64,000 bases of DNA from assembly GCA_017590115.1 (NCBI GenBank), contig JAGGNK010007071.1:249154-313153 (forward strand), given 5' to 3'. Under the pieces are notes generated by a model, which saw only the letters and a list, made by a program, of their open reading frames with translations, was not told the DNA's origin and did not search any database. This stretch comes from Montifringilla adamsi (Eukaryota > Chordata > Aves > Passeriformes > Passeridae). Within the stretch, counting starts at the first letter, position 1. Each line of letters starts with the position of its first letter. A program made the position numbers and the translations under genes. This document shows, in pieces, positions 14,615 through 27,213 of the stretch.

Positions 14615-14875
14615 TAAAATCATAGGATTTGAGTTGGAAGGAACTTTCAGAGGCCAGCTAGTCCCCCCCCTGTGCAATGAGCAGGAACACCTTCCACTAG
14701 ACCAGGTTGCTCAAAGCCCAGTCCAACCTGACCTTGAGTACTTCCAGAGATGGGGTATTCATATTCATCACCTCTCTGGGCAATCTGTGTCATTTTTTTA
14801 CTACCTTCATTGTAAAATACATCATCCTTATCCCTAATCCGAATCGACCCTCTTTTAGCTTTAAAACCATTTCCC

Positions 14876-14877
<2 letters not shown>
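14615..14877 (-). mobile_element. CR1-type LINE 3' fragment, antisense
   Basis: ATAGGATTTGAGTTGGAAGG, CACCTTCCACTAGACCAGGT and CTCAAAGCCCAGTCCAACCT read as the reverse complement of a CR1 3' end. It runs about 260 bp into a long A run. Confidence 0.85.

Positions 14878-14916
<39 letters not shown>
14878..14916 (+). repeat. Uninterrupted A run of 39 bases
   Basis: Pure A tract directly abutting the antisense CR1 copy. Its exact length is likely to vary between individuals and sequencing methods. Confidence 0.9.
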
Positions 14917-14919
<3 letters not shown>

Positions 14920-15379
14920 ATATTACTATTTTTGTCTTGGATGAGGACTGTGATGCGAGATTTTCTTTGCAGTGTGGCAGAGGGAGAACAAGAATTAGTA
15001 AATCTGCTTATTTTCATGAGGTGAGGTTGTGGTGACGTGTTGCTGAAACAGTGTGGGAAGCTGATACTGTGGATATAAACAAAAAAGTGGACTGCTGAGC
15101 TTCCAACCAACCCATTTAGGAGCCATGAAGTGTGAAAAGAGAGACCAGAAAGGCTCCTTGCAGTTCATATCTGTGATATAAATGCAGCTTCAGACTCAAG
15201 CCAGTTTTTTCAAATTGGCTGTGGTGGAGTGGGTAAGTCAGGCAGTGAGTGCACTGAAGTCCCCACAGGTTGCTTGGAGATTTCTGAGTAGACTTCTAAA
15301 GCTTTACTCATAAAGAAGCAGCTCCAGGGAAAGGTGAGTGGCAGGAAAGCCTCCTCTGGATGCGTCTTCATCTGGGACA

Positions 15380-15720
15380 GACAGAGCGCCCGTCTGAATT
15401 AGCACGACGTGCACGTTCTCCAGCACGGGCTTGCAGCTGCAGCGGGAGCTCTTTTGGCTTTAGCTTCCTCTAGGCTTTGTAGCAATCCTTTCCCACTCGC
15501 TGCCGCTGAGCGCAGGTTTTCGCTGTGGCTGCTGCCGTCTCCTGCCCCGCTGCCATCGATCCCCCCGCGCTGACGCTCGCATGCCCTCTGCTAGCGCCGC
15601 GCTGTCCGAGCTCCCGGACCCCTGCGCGGACCCGCTCCTCTCTGAGACGTTCATTGGCGTCGTTCGCCAAAAGGTTTATGTAACAGATGTTGCAAAGCAA
15701 AGGCGCAGAAACACACGCAC
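15380..15720. promoter_or_regulatory. CpG island just upstream of PLPPR1 exon 2
   Basis: This GC-rich block with dense CpG (for example GCGCTGACGCTCG, CTAGCGCCGCGCTGTCCGAG, CCTGCGCGGACCCG) stands out from AT-rich intron on both sides. It contains an inverted CCAAT box (CATTGGCG near 15652) and a short CA-rich stretch follows at 15711-15738. No protein family was recognised in either strand. A likely reading is an alternative PLPPR1 promoter or a noncoding transcript promoter; a fossil CpG island is possible. Confidence 0.6.
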
Positions 15721-15867
15721 ACGCACACGCTCACACACCATTATGGCAGGGGTTGTCAGAGTGACGGTGAAGGGAGGATGGTCCGCAGGACTGGAGTAGC
15801 TCGCAGGCACAGCTGCATCTGTTCAAAAAGCAACTAACGCCTCTCTGTGACTATGCTTTATTTTCAG

Positions 15868-16056
15868 CTCGTCATCATGGCTGGGACTGTTCTGCTCGCC
15901 TACTACTTCGAGTACACTGACACTTTTCAGGTGCATATCCAAGGTTTCTTCTGTCAGGATGGCAGTTTGATGAAACCGTACCCTGGGACAGAGGACGAGA
16001 GCTTCATTTCACCACTTGTGCTGTACTGTGTGCTGGCTTCAACTCCAACAGCGATT
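15868..16056 (+). CDS. PLPPR1: PLPPR1 coding exon (first in window)
   Basis: This 189-nt exon encodes 63 residues in phase 0 at both ends. It begins after the acceptor TTTTCAG with LVIMAGTVLLAYYFEYTDTF and ends PTAI before the donor GTGAGT. It carries most of transmembrane helix 1 (AGTVLLAYYF), the first extracellular loop with HIQGFFCQDG and MKPYPGTEDESF, and helix 2 (PLVLYCVLASTP). The sequence is nearly the same as mammalian PLPPR1 as I recall it. The ATG at 15847 upstream of the acceptor lies in intron sequence and is not a likely start for the full-length protein. The in-frame Met at the fourth exon codon could only start an N-terminally shortened form. Confidence 0.96.
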
Positions 16057-18815
16057 GTGAGTATGAGGAATTATCTGAAATCCCCATGACCGCCTCATAA
16101 ATAATAACAATAGTCCTGTGATATCTTTGTCCCCTCGCCTCTCTGCTCGGCTGTAATTGATTTACACTTAGCAGGATCTCTGTTTTGCCTCAGACTAATA
16201 TGATCTTCATCAGTTATCTCCAGAAGTAATTATTCTGAGGTAATCACAATGCAAGACTGAGGGTTAAAGCTTGTTAAACCTTTTACAATAGCTTGCTTAC
16301 TACACTGATTAGTTGTGAATTTCCTGGGCTCCAGAGAGGCTCTAATGCAAAGGTTATGTATTACTGGAAATAAGAAAACAGGACAAAGCTGAAGTAAAAT
16401 CCAGGTCAGATGTGCAGCATATCCAGGATTATTTCCTGCTATATTAAAAGGACTGTTGAATGGCCTTAAAAGGCTTAGATGAGGAGAAGGATGCTAAATA
16501 CAAAGAAAAATATGAATGCTGTTTTCTTCTTTTTTAATAGTTTCTTTGTTTCTGATAGTCACTAAACTTTTTTCTAAATCTGATTTTATTCACTGTTCAG
16601 CCAGTAAACTGCAATGTAGCTGTTCTATGCAGATAAAAATATTCAAGTAGCAGAGTACATACAATCCCAAACAATTTATTGCAGTCACTGGCTACCAAAG
16701 CTTCAGCCCTTTTCCATTTTCCATACGGAAAGTTGCATATTTCACCAACAGCCCCAGCTTTGCTGAATTTGTACTTACATTGATAAATTCCTGTCAGATT
16801 CTGTTTATGGACTTTTGTTTTATTTCTTTCTCTTTATTTCTTCCCTGTTAGTATTTATTTCTTATATTAATTTTGCTTTTCATCCCTTTCAAAAATTGAT
16901 TAAAGCTGTACATTACGTATTTATTTTTAAATAGTGAGTGCTTCACCGTAGTCTGTTTTAAGTTTTGTTCTGAAGTAATTTTAGTGCCTCAAATCATGTT
17001 CTTGTCACAGAGTGTGGTAAGAAGTGTGAAAGGGATCTGCAGAAGAGGCTGTAGATTTTGGTACAGGACACCTTCTGAAGACAACCAGCTGTTTTGAAGT
17101 GGATTACATCATAAGTTTATTAAAAACATCTGCAGTAACAGAGTTATTTTATTGTTGCATGTCAAAGCTTTCATTTTACTTTCTGCTGCAATGATAGATT
17201 ATTTGAAAATAAAAAAACCTGACCAAAACAAAACAAAACAAAGAAAACCCCAAACCCCCACAATGTGGACCTCCCCTATCAACATAGTGCCAATGTTCAG
17301 GGATGTAGCTTTCACAAGTGCTTTCTGTAAAGTTAGATGGTGGGTCACAGCCATGCCTTGATTCCAGACATTAGTGGGTGGTTTGTCCCTTGATTACTGA
17401 TACAGTGTTGGGTAATGAGTGTTGCTCTTTATTTGGATCTTCTGTTTAAATCCTTTGTCTGCCAAATTTTTATGCTAACCTTTCAAATTTTGCTGCCCTG
17501 GATCAGCATTTTCTTTGCTTTTTAGTAACCAAGAAGCTTTTCTTAATTACTATTCTTTATGAAAAGCTGAGTTGGAATCTTGACTTGGCAATGCTGGGTT
17601 AATGATCAGACTTCAGGATCTTAAAGCTCTTTTTCTAACATGAGCAGTTCTGTGATTCTTTGAATAGTGTTTTATTTGTAGTTTCCATAGCCCATGTTAA
17701 ACACAAAGAGTGAAAGGCTGTAATGAATGCCAGGTAAGATTGTTGGGTGATGAAGAGTACTTCAGCACCGTGCTGTGTGGAGCTGGACTCTGTGAGCTAA
17801 CACATCCCATGCAAACTTTGCAGGAATGCTAGCCTGGGTCCACAAGGACAGTCATCACCCTGGGTGAATGGATCCAGGGCTGGTTTAACTGGTGAACTCT
17901 GCCTTTTGGGCTGTGCTGTGCTGTTGCACTGGACACATTTCTCCACACAGAGAAGACATGGTCGGGGTCACCACAGGGGTCTTAGCACTATGCTTAGCAC
18001 CAGTGATCTCTAGATACAACCTCAAGGAGACAGCAGGTCAAATTTCCCTGGGAAAGCATTTTTATATCCACTTTTATGCAGTATTTATTAATGCATTGTT
18101 TAATCAATTTTTTAAATTAGTTGTATTGTTATATTGTACCATTAATACATAATTCAAGTATTTAATGTTCTGTTACTTAATATCAGGTTAATCTTCAACC
18201 AGGGCATATGTCAGAGGTTTTTCTGTGCTCCTGACTGGTGCTCATCACAAGGTCTATATAGGAGTAGCTTAATTTTATTTCTCATTCCCACCTTTTCCTG
18301 AGAGTCCTTCTTCTCTTTGCACAGCATTTTCACACTTTGCGTTGGCTTGTAGCTGATTCTGCAGACCAAATTTTGGCAATGGTCATCAATAAAAAGTTTA
18401 TAAATGAGACAGAAAGCAAGCTCAGATTCTCCCTAAACTCTGTATTGCACTTCCCTGCTGGTTAGTCCACTCAGAATGTGCGTATCCTCATCTGCCATCC
18501 TGTGCCCAAATGGGTGCTGCCTCTCACTCAGCCTGTCCACAGCCTGGGAAGAGATATTTGATACAATCAAATGTCAGGGATTTCAGTACACGGAGCAAAT
18601 GCAACCATTCCTATTTAGACCGTGACGATTTGTACTCTTTAAAAAAACTCTCCAAAAACCTCCACACAAACAAAAGAACCCACACAACTGTGCATCGTGG
18701 CAGGGAGTGCTGTGTGCATTCACTGTCACTTAAGTTGCAGGTTCATTCCCTACACTTTGCTCTCAGGAGGAATCACCAACATTGTGCAGCTCCCCCACCA
18801 AGACATGACTTAAGT

Positions 18816-18838
18816 CAAAGGTAATGCCATTACCTTTG
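18816..18838. repeat. Perfect short inverted repeat
   Basis: CAAAGGTAATG and CATTACCTTTG are perfect reverse complements separated by a single C. Confidence 0.9.
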
Positions 18839-21800
18839 CAATTACTTGTTTTTCCTCTGCACAACACTTAACTGCTTCACTTCCTAATGGCAGAACGGTT
18901 GATTTGGAAAATGGTTGGTTTGATGTGGTGGCAAATTTGATCTGTGTTTATTTCATATTACCACTGTCCTGACACCTTGTGACATGAGACGAGTGGTTAT
19001 TGGTGGAAGCCAGCAGCAATAAGATATGAGCTCATAGTAAAATCTAAAAGGGCTTCTGGAGCTGTGGAAGGTATTCCAGTGATATGTACAAGCTTCCTCA
19101 TCTGAGACACAAGCAGCATTAAGTGCAGTCCTGTGTGCATGGGTCTGGGGAGGACTCAAAGCCATGATTTCAGCACCGCTTTGAGGTGTTACAGTGCTTG
19201 CAAGCCAAAAGGGAACATCTTTGTGAACTTAATGGAGTATTTTTGTGTCTCTGTCATTTGGCTGCAACACTGGGCATGGGGGAAACAAATGCATGTGTTT
19301 TATATCTGAGAGCACTTTGCAGAAGAGCTGCTGTGGGTTGGTGCCATTGTATCTGCATTTCCCTGCAGTTTTAGTGGAAAAATAAATGTGACTGGCCTGG
19401 TTTTATGCAGTTTTATTCGTTGTTTTTGAAACATTTCTCTAAAAATATTCTGGGATGACTCCACCACATTCATCAGTGTCCCTGAAGACTAGCTTTCCCT
19501 GTTATGAGGTTACTGCAAGGCAGCCAATTCCCCAGCTGGCACTGAACAATCCTTCCAGAGTTCAGCACTGCTGCATGCTCTGCTCCATCCAATGTGATTT
19601 ATTTACCCACCCGAGAGAAGCAGAGAGGCTTAGGAACTGAGCCAGCTCACTGAAATGAATACTGAACAGTGGCAGAAAGCTTCAAGGGCACTGTTCTCAC
19701 TGTTCTTCATTACCTTAAAGTAAATAGAAAGTGCCACTACCATTTTCACACAGACTTTTGTTTCTTTCCTTCTGTTTCCAGGTGGGAAGTAGCAGCCTAG
19801 ATGTAATCTGTTAACTGTCCAGTGCTATTAGTTTGTGCAAAGGAGTATTTGTTTTCAGATAGTGTTGAAATCAGTCAAACAAAACCTGATTATGAATTAC
19901 AATGTTGATCTGAAGTAGGAGGAAATTGTTCCAGCTTCTCTCTACAATCTGCACTTACCTCTCAAACTTCAGAAACATCCTTCTTCTCAATGGTTCTCCT
20001 GTTCTGTCTTGATTCCTTGGCTTTGCCTTAGCACAGCCATGTTATTACAGTGATTTATTTCTGTAAGAGAGGCCAGGGAATCTCTGCCTGTCGTGGCTGA
20101 ATCCCCTGTGGCTGCTCAGCATCAGACGCCAGGAAAACCAAGAACGTCTGATGCAGCTCAGAGCTCTGCTACAGCAGCTCCTTCCTACTTCTCCAGGCAG
20201 GAATCACCAGGCTCTCCTGGCAATGGTGCTGCCAGAAGGCACAGACTGCTGTGCCACAGCCTTCTCCCCACCACGCTTCACTCTGTGCTGGCACAGCCAG
20301 CTGTGTCCTCTGCCAGTGGTGACTTGCCTTCCTCTCCTGGACTCTTGCCAGGGCTTGTGAGGTGGTGAATGAGGAGCTGGCTTACAAAGGAGCAAGGCAA
20401 AGGTGTGCCCTGTGTAAATGTTTATATTCTGCTGTTTGCACACCATTCTGGAAGAATAAATACGCTTTCTTGGTTTGGTGCAACGCTTTCAGGCACTTCT
20501 GACAGTGTCTCTCGGACCCTGTGGCGGTCCCAGCCACGGGCCAGTTTGTGAGGAACGATGCAGGGCTGTGAAAAATGTGTATTCTCTTCATTAGAACTTC
20601 AGTATAATTATTTTAGACAATTTTACCACAGTGTATTACATTTTTGAGCTCAACTCTAAAACAGTTTTGGGTTTTGAGCAGGCTAGAATATAAATAGTGG
20701 ATTTCAACGCTTTTGACTTAAAATAAAAAAGAGAAACAAAACAACAAAGCAATTTTCTTGTTCTGGAAAACTACTTGCAACTGTTCTTTGCTATTGTTTT
20801 CATTCAACAACAACAATCACCCACTCCAAAACAGAATGAGCTGAGTAATTGAATGCAGATTGAACCCATTGAGTTTCTGTCCTTGGAAAATTAAAAGTGA
20901 GCTGTCATTGCAACATTCAGCTGAAGACACTGTTTCATTGCCTTGTATAGTTTTGCAAAATACAGTGTTGATTCCTGGGTCCTGTCCAGGGTGTGGTGGA
21001 CAAAGACAAGAGAGTGTCTGAGGGAGCTCTCAGCTGGTCCCTGTCCTCAGGAATATCAGTGATAGTGACCTTATCAGGGAAAACCTCTGCCCACCCGGGC
21101 AGGCTTGGGTCAGGGCCCTGTCTGTGGATCACAGTAGAAATCCTGTGTCCTGGGGAGGATGTTGAGGCAGACCTCAGCCACCCTTTGCCTTCTGAGCTGC
21201 CCTTCCCCAATACAAATGTTGCTAAGTGTTCGCCACCTGTGTTTGACCATGGAGTGTCTCAGCTTCACAGCGTCAATACTGGATCCTGAGGGTAGCAGAT
21301 AGGATGGCAGATCAATATTCCTCAGGGGCTGAGGCTAAATGTGAGGGAGATCTAAGGAATTAAGGAATTCTCAGCAGTAAGTGAAAGTCAATATAAGCCA
21401 TGTTCTTAGTGGGGACTGTGGAGAAGAGGGAGAGACTGTTCAGATCACAAGAGGCAGCCTTGCAAGGGACACCAGCTTTAAAAACTGAAATGGATTAAAA
21501 ATTAGGCAAACTTTAACAATGAGAATAGGCAAGCATTGAAGTAGGCGCTGTGGGCTCTCCATTCTTGAAGTCATGAGCTCCCGCATAGAGCCTGAAGAAC
21601 ATCCCTATCCTGACTGCAGCTGTTCTAATAGAAACCTCAGAGACACCACAGTGCAAAAGGGCAGAACTGCTTTTGGTCCCGCTCAAGCCCGTGCTGATGA
21701 AACACCCTCTGGAACATTTTGCAAAGGTCACCTTTTGGTGAAGGGTCCTGCTTCTGCCAGGAAGAGTGTGTGGAGTCATGCTGAAACTGGCTGATTGCGG

Positions 21801-22564
21801 TTGAGAGCCCCACAACCCTCATCTACTGCTATTCTCTGTTTTCGAGCACTCTGCATGCAGCTTGTCTCACAGCCAATGACTTTCTCATATCCTCTCCTCC
21901 CCTTGGCTGCTGTTTGAATGCTGGAGACTTGATTAACTTGGTTCTTTCTATTTGTGACATTAAAAATGCAGCCACACGCATCCTTGCACAGGATTTGGGA
22001 AATGTCATATGGCTTGCTGAAACCTGCCCAGAGCTGAGAGCAATGATATCCCAGGATCTCAGTTCAGGTTTTTTTGCTGCAGAGATTTTTGTGTGTTGCA
22101 GCATGTTCCCTGGGTGTGATTTCAGTGTAGAAAGTGGAAAAAGGAGTGACTGTGTCACAAGGGTGCTGTTAGAGTAAACAAGTTGAAGGATTTAAAAGCT
22201 CACAGAAGTCAGAATAGTGTTAATTTAATACCTAGAAAGACAGATAGGTCATGTCCGCACTTCACATGATTCTCCCTAATCTAGCAACTCCGTTGTCTTC
22301 CTGGGATGGGAAATAACATCACTTGTACTTTTTCATTAAAAGCAGCAGACAGGACTACTTTCACAGAGAGACAGACTTGAGGCAGTCCCAAACTGTGGGC
22401 ACAGTGGTGCATCCTGCATCTCTCCCATGGGGCTTGGCTGGTGCTCCTCCTTCTTTATCCGTGTGGAATTGCAGCTGAAATTAAGACAGTGGGAACTTCT
22501 GCACAACCCCAGTGTTCAGTGGAAGTGTGAAAAAAATTACAAAAATAGTGTTTTCACGTTTGTT

Positions 22565-22634
22565 GTGAGTGAGTGAGTGTGAGTGAGTGAGTGAGTGAGT
22601 GAGTGAGTGAGTGAGTGAGTGAGTGAGTGAGTGA
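22565..22634 (+). repeat. (GTGA)n tetranucleotide microsatellite
   Basis: About 70 bp of GTGA/GAGT units with one early interruption (GTGTGAG). The minus-strand LTHS peptide repeats are an artefact of this array. Confidence 0.97.
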
Positions 22635-23189
22635 AGGGGAGGCAGGAGGGCTGTGAGTGTCACCAAAACTGCAGGAAAAATAAAAACTCTCCAATAACAT
22701 TTTTAGTGTTAGAGAATCAAGGCCATTACTTTATTTCTGACTGGGATGCTGTTCTGCCCAGGATGTGCAACAGAAATAACTTCATCCTCACGTAGGCCGA
22801 GTGCACAGAGAAAATCATTCCATACCATATGTATTTTATGATATTTTTCACAAAATTTATATTGTCAAAACCCATAGATATTCATTGCTTTAATGTTAAT
22901 TGGTTACATAGTTCTTAGTCTTTGGTTTCCTATTACTTATAGGTATTTTCACCTCTGGTGCTAAGTAGGTCCTTATTCTTCTCTCTCCTGCAGACCAGGG
23001 GTGTTGTTTGGAGTGGATGGTCTATTAATGGCACTTGATGACCACTGATGGCTGTTACCTTTGGGGTATCTTCTGTTCTCCTCCCAGTCTGTAGAGACTT
23101 TAAGCTCATCAGGCCTTCACCTGGTGGAACAATGCCCTAAAGGAAAGAGGAAATAAACCCTAATTCCCTTCCCTTGGGGCAAAGGTGAA

Positions 23190-23245
23190 CATCTGTTGGA
23201 CTTGATGATATCAAAGGTCTTTTCCAACCTAGCTCATTCTGTGAA
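23190..23245 (+). mobile_element. CR1-type LINE tail, sense
   Basis: TTGGACTTGATGATATCAAA, then GGTCTTTTCCAACCTAGCTC and ATTCTGTGA is a CR1 terminus of about 55 bp. Confidence 0.75.
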
Positions 23246-24960
23246 AAATGAACAAAGTTATAAAATAAAAAAAATTATCATTAGAATATTTTCCAACATG
23301 GGGTGCAGCCTCTGCCAGCAGCAGTGGGACAGCAAGGAGGCACTCAGGGCAGATCCCACTGGAGAAGTGAGGTGAGCAGCTGGAGTTGCAGTGAATCTGT
23401 AGTGGGTTTTCAAAGGGAGGAAAACAGAGGTGAGACTGGGGCAGCATGACTGAAGCACAGGAGGAACCAGATTGTGGCACTCTGCATGGAACAGGAGTTT
23501 GGAGAAACATGACTAAGGAGAAATACTTTGGCTACTGGAGAAGTAAACAAAAGCATGGCAGGGGAATGAAGAAGGGATGCAGTCCTCACCTTTGCTACAG
23601 CATTTGAACTGAGGTACAAGGCCAATGTCCTTTACTGAGAAAAACTGATAAAAGGAACAAAGGGGGTTAAAAGCTGGGCCCATCTGTGCCTGTCAGCACC
23701 ATCAATAATTATTCTTCTAAATTTAATACAACCCTTCAAATCAGCTCCTCAACCTTGCCCCACTGCACAATTACTTCAGGACAGCAGCTCAAATGTCCCA
23801 CTGTTCTGCAGCCTCCTCTCGGTTGTATCAGAGAGACATTCCTGGATAGTATATTTTAGTTCATCCTCACAGAAACTGGTCTTCTTGATGTTCACTTTTG
23901 TTTTTTTTTAAACAAAGTTGTGCAAATGATGCTTTGTGTGAGCTTATCACAAAGTGCCACAGGAAAAAAAAAAAAGAAAAGATTCCATGTCCTTTTAAAA
24001 GCAATAGTTCCACTATTTTGTTGATTAAATTGATAATTAAATTTACGAACTGTCAGTAATCTGTACAGGAGTGCAGGGAGTATCAGGCACTAATGCTGTG
24101 CTGAGAACTTGAAAGGGGAAGATGAGATGTTTCACTGTCTGAAAATGTCAGCTGAGGGACTATGATAGATAAAAGACTGTTGAAGAGGAAAATGGACAGA
24201 TAATTTTATCATCTGCTGGGTCAGGATGAGCCAGGAAATAAGTAAAGTGTGTGCAGCAGAGGGCTTTGAGAGCTGAACATTGAGGGGCAAGTATTTGGTG
24301 ACACTGCCAGTAATGGGAAGGCAGGGAAAATTGAAGAAGTTTTCTCGCTGGAGGGGTTGAAATCAGCAGAGGAAAAATGCCTGCTGGGTAGGTACTTCTA
24401 ATCATACTGGGGCTTTGGGTCATCCTTGTATTTTTATCTGGTAGTCATAGGAAATGGAATGTGAGCAAGAGTTCTCAAGCAATATGTCCTCAGTGTAGAT
24501 GAGCTGCTATTTTATTCAGGAAACCAAGAACAAAAACACAATCAGGGCACTACTTTTGCTTCCCTATTACCTACACCATGCCAGACTGCAGATCACTTGT
24601 GCTTTCAATCCACTGCAATTCTCCTGACATTTCTACTGCCTAATTAAGCCAGTATGATACAGAAGTTCATTAGCCTTGCATTGTTTTCCCAAACAGAAAT
24701 AAAAGTGGTTTGCTTGCTGTTTTGTTTTTCAACCCATATTTAGGTGCAGAGTCTATATTTAGATGTCAGCTATAGAACTGATTGGTAACCATTCCTGAAG
24801 TGCTGATTCTGTTTTGGCAGGAGCTGAGGTACTCAGTAGTGCTGGTGATTGATTCTGGGAGGCCAGCTGGAGAACTTGGCTGGATGTGGACCCTGCTCGT
24901 GCAGCATCATCACAGTTTAAATCACAAGAATCACTGGAGTTACTTGATTTCAAAATGCAT

Positions 24961-24980
24961 GGCGGGGGCGGGCGGGGGGG
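24961..24980 (+). other. G-rich tract with quadruplex potential
   Basis: GGCGGGGGCGGGCGGGGGGG offers four G-tracts of three or more if the last run is split by one G. It lies deep in the PLPPR1 intron. Confidence 0.7.
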
Positions 24981-26671
24981 AAGTTCTTTGAGAGCTATTC
25001 AGACCACATTCAACTGCACACAGACAGATCAGCTTTCAGAATCAGGTGTCCAATTGCCCACTGAATTTTTTGGAAACATCAAGGCTGACTTTCTAGAGAG
25101 CCCATATTAAGCATATTAGAAAACAAATTTCAGCAACTAAATTCAGTGCCAGAGATGACATGACAAGAATGGTACAGTTATGTTGAATCACTTTGTATCT
25201 CCACACAAACAGCTTTATTGCCATATAGCTAAACTCTGCATTAAACCAAAGGCAGTATTCATTTTTAAAAATCAAATTTTGAACTGTTATGCTGTAGGAA
25301 ATCTGGGATAATTCTGCTTAAATCAGTGGAATGGAACTGAACAGATTTATAGCCTGGCAAAATTTACTCCTAAATCTAAGAAGAACTAATCTATGCACAT
25401 GGGAGTTGCTAGGAGTATGCCAGACAGCTAGATTTATAGAAACAAAGATGGGGATTGAAGCTGGAAAATACTCCATTAACTTCTGAGGTAAAGGAACTTT
25501 AAAGATGGATGTATAGTTACAGGAGGACTGTTAGTAAGTTTTATGACTAAGTCTCTCATATTTGAAAAGTTTAGGATATTTTAAAGTCAAGTAGCCCCTG
25601 TGTTCACAGAGTAGAATTCCCTCAGGGTGTGAATCATCTCTCAGTGTGTATGTACAACCCTGAGCAGAGAGAGAGCCAAAGCAGTAATTCAAACTTCTGA
25701 ACATTGTAATAACTCAAATAATAAATGGGTTGAAACAGAGTGTCACTTTCAAACTGCTTTAGTGCAGATGGTCTTTTTCTTAATTCCCAGCCCCGTCGTT
25801 AGTGAGCTGAGCTTATTGAACTGCTTGCCAATTCTGTTAAGAGCAGATGGAGTGAAACGGGATAAAGGCAATATTTCAGTGCAGCTCCCATGCATCAGCT
25901 CCCCTCCAGATGCCATTATCGACATGCATTTTACAGCTCCACAGCTCTTGCCATCAGCGGGTAGAATTATAAAGAGGTTGAGCGTACTTGGCTTGAATGT
26001 CAATAATCAATAAGGACACTCATCTGGCTTAATAAGGATAAATTGTTGCCCTTGAAACAACACACCATTCCAGCAGTCAGAGTGAACTAAGGTGACTTCC
26101 TTGACATTTATACTAACTCCGGGTGTCTGTGCCCCCCGTGTGTGTGTTCTGTATTTCTCTGACTGTTCCCTAACACTATGGATTCTCTTGTGTATGTCCT
26201 GCAATAATGCATTAAATTAATAATCTTGAGTGCTTCCCCTTAAAAGCTCATTTCTTCCACATCAGGCAGTTGTGGGTTTTTTTATTTTAAAGACTTTAAT
26301 TAGAAACTCTGTCTTGCTAAAAGGGTCCCAGTTTCCCTTTCTAAAGCCTGCTGACAGAACATGATAGGTGATATTTTCAGAGGTTCCTGCTGTGTGTGGA
26401 TCATCATTGCCTCTAAAGCCTGTGATTAAATTCTGTCCAGCTTTAGTGAGGGTAGATAGGCCTCAGTGCAACAGAACTAAATTAGTTCTAAGTGCTTAAG
26501 AAATTATCCTACTCCTATGGGAAGCAGCTATTACATTTATAGAAAGCATGAATGTTAAGATCATACAAATATATGTAATACATAAGCACAACTAACATTA
26601 TGATCAGTGGTTGTGTGGAGACTTCATTTTTGATAACAGAACATTTAGACAAATATTGCTCTTTCTCACAG

Positions 26672-27213
26672 TGTTTTAATAACAACAATCCTTGGTTGCT
26701 ACCACTATTTCTGGTCTGTTATTACCAAAAGTCCTTGGTTGGCTCCACAGCCATCCAGCTATCAGTGTTTGAGACATATACATTACCCTCTTATCTTCTG
26801 GGAATCGAGAGCTCAAAAAGGATCTCACTTTGAACCCGTGTTCTGAGGGTCACAGGAGAGTGGGCTGCAGTTATGGTAATCTTCTACCCTGGGCACAATT
26901 CAAGTTAGTAGCTTCTTTTGAAAGTTCAACAACTAAAATATTATTTCACTTGGGTTATTATTCACGCAAGAAAAATAAGTTTCCAAGGCTGTTAGTAAAA
27001 AAACAAATCCTCATTAGACAGCAGAGTTTCTGTCAACAGACAGTGTCTCTGATATGCTCAAGAGGGGCTTAGTCCAGGTGCAGCTTATCAAGGCCAAGAC
27101 TTAATGAGCATTTCTCAGCTCATAGTGCAGCCAGGGGAAGGGGAGAGGTGCACCACCACAATCTTCCCCATGAGTGAAGTCAGCCTCTCTGGGTCTCTCT
27201 ACCCCTGAGTGCA
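26672..27213 (+). mobile_element. LTR-like interspersed repeat, copy 1
   Basis: This segment of about 540 bp runs from TGTTTTAATAACAACAATCC to about GAGTGCA and aligns end to end, same orientation, with 39064-39566. Shared blocks include TAACAACAATCCTTGGTT, ACAGCCATCC, CTTATCTTCTGGGA, GCAAGAAAAATAAGTT, GGCTTAGTCCAGGTGC and TTAATGAGCATTTCT. The TGT start and CA end are typical of an LTR, but I could not find target-site duplications or internal retroviral genes, so a solo LTR is an inference. Confidence 0.65.

Larger units (their letters stand above)
1..15867 (+). other. PLPPR1 upstream intron (part)
   Basis: No protein-coding exon was recognised here; the ORFs are short and lack family features. 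If the first PLPPR1 coding exon lies outside the window, this is the 3' part of that intron. It contains several CR1 fragments, simple AAC repeats, a 39-base A run and, just before the exon, a CpG island. Confidence 0.7.

Noticed and set aside
15470..15799. Overlapping ORFs on both strands in the CpG island
   Set aside because: GC-rich sequence naturally lacks stops. No family features, and overlapping frames on both strands are expected there.
15847..15867. ATG at 15847 as PLPPR1 start
   Set aside because: Those codons form the polypyrimidine tract and acceptor of the exon at 15868.
21513..22177. Cluster of overlapping ORFs on both strands
   Set aside because: No recognisable protein family and no splice or promoter signals.
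22481..22666. Minus-strand ORF with LTHS repeats
   Set aside because: Translation of the GTGA microsatellite.
26600..26833. ORFs sharing an NNNNPWLLP and LSVFET peptide in both LTR-like copies
   Set aside because: The peptide similarity follows from DNA similarity of the two repeat copies. The frames break soon after and match no retroviral protein.
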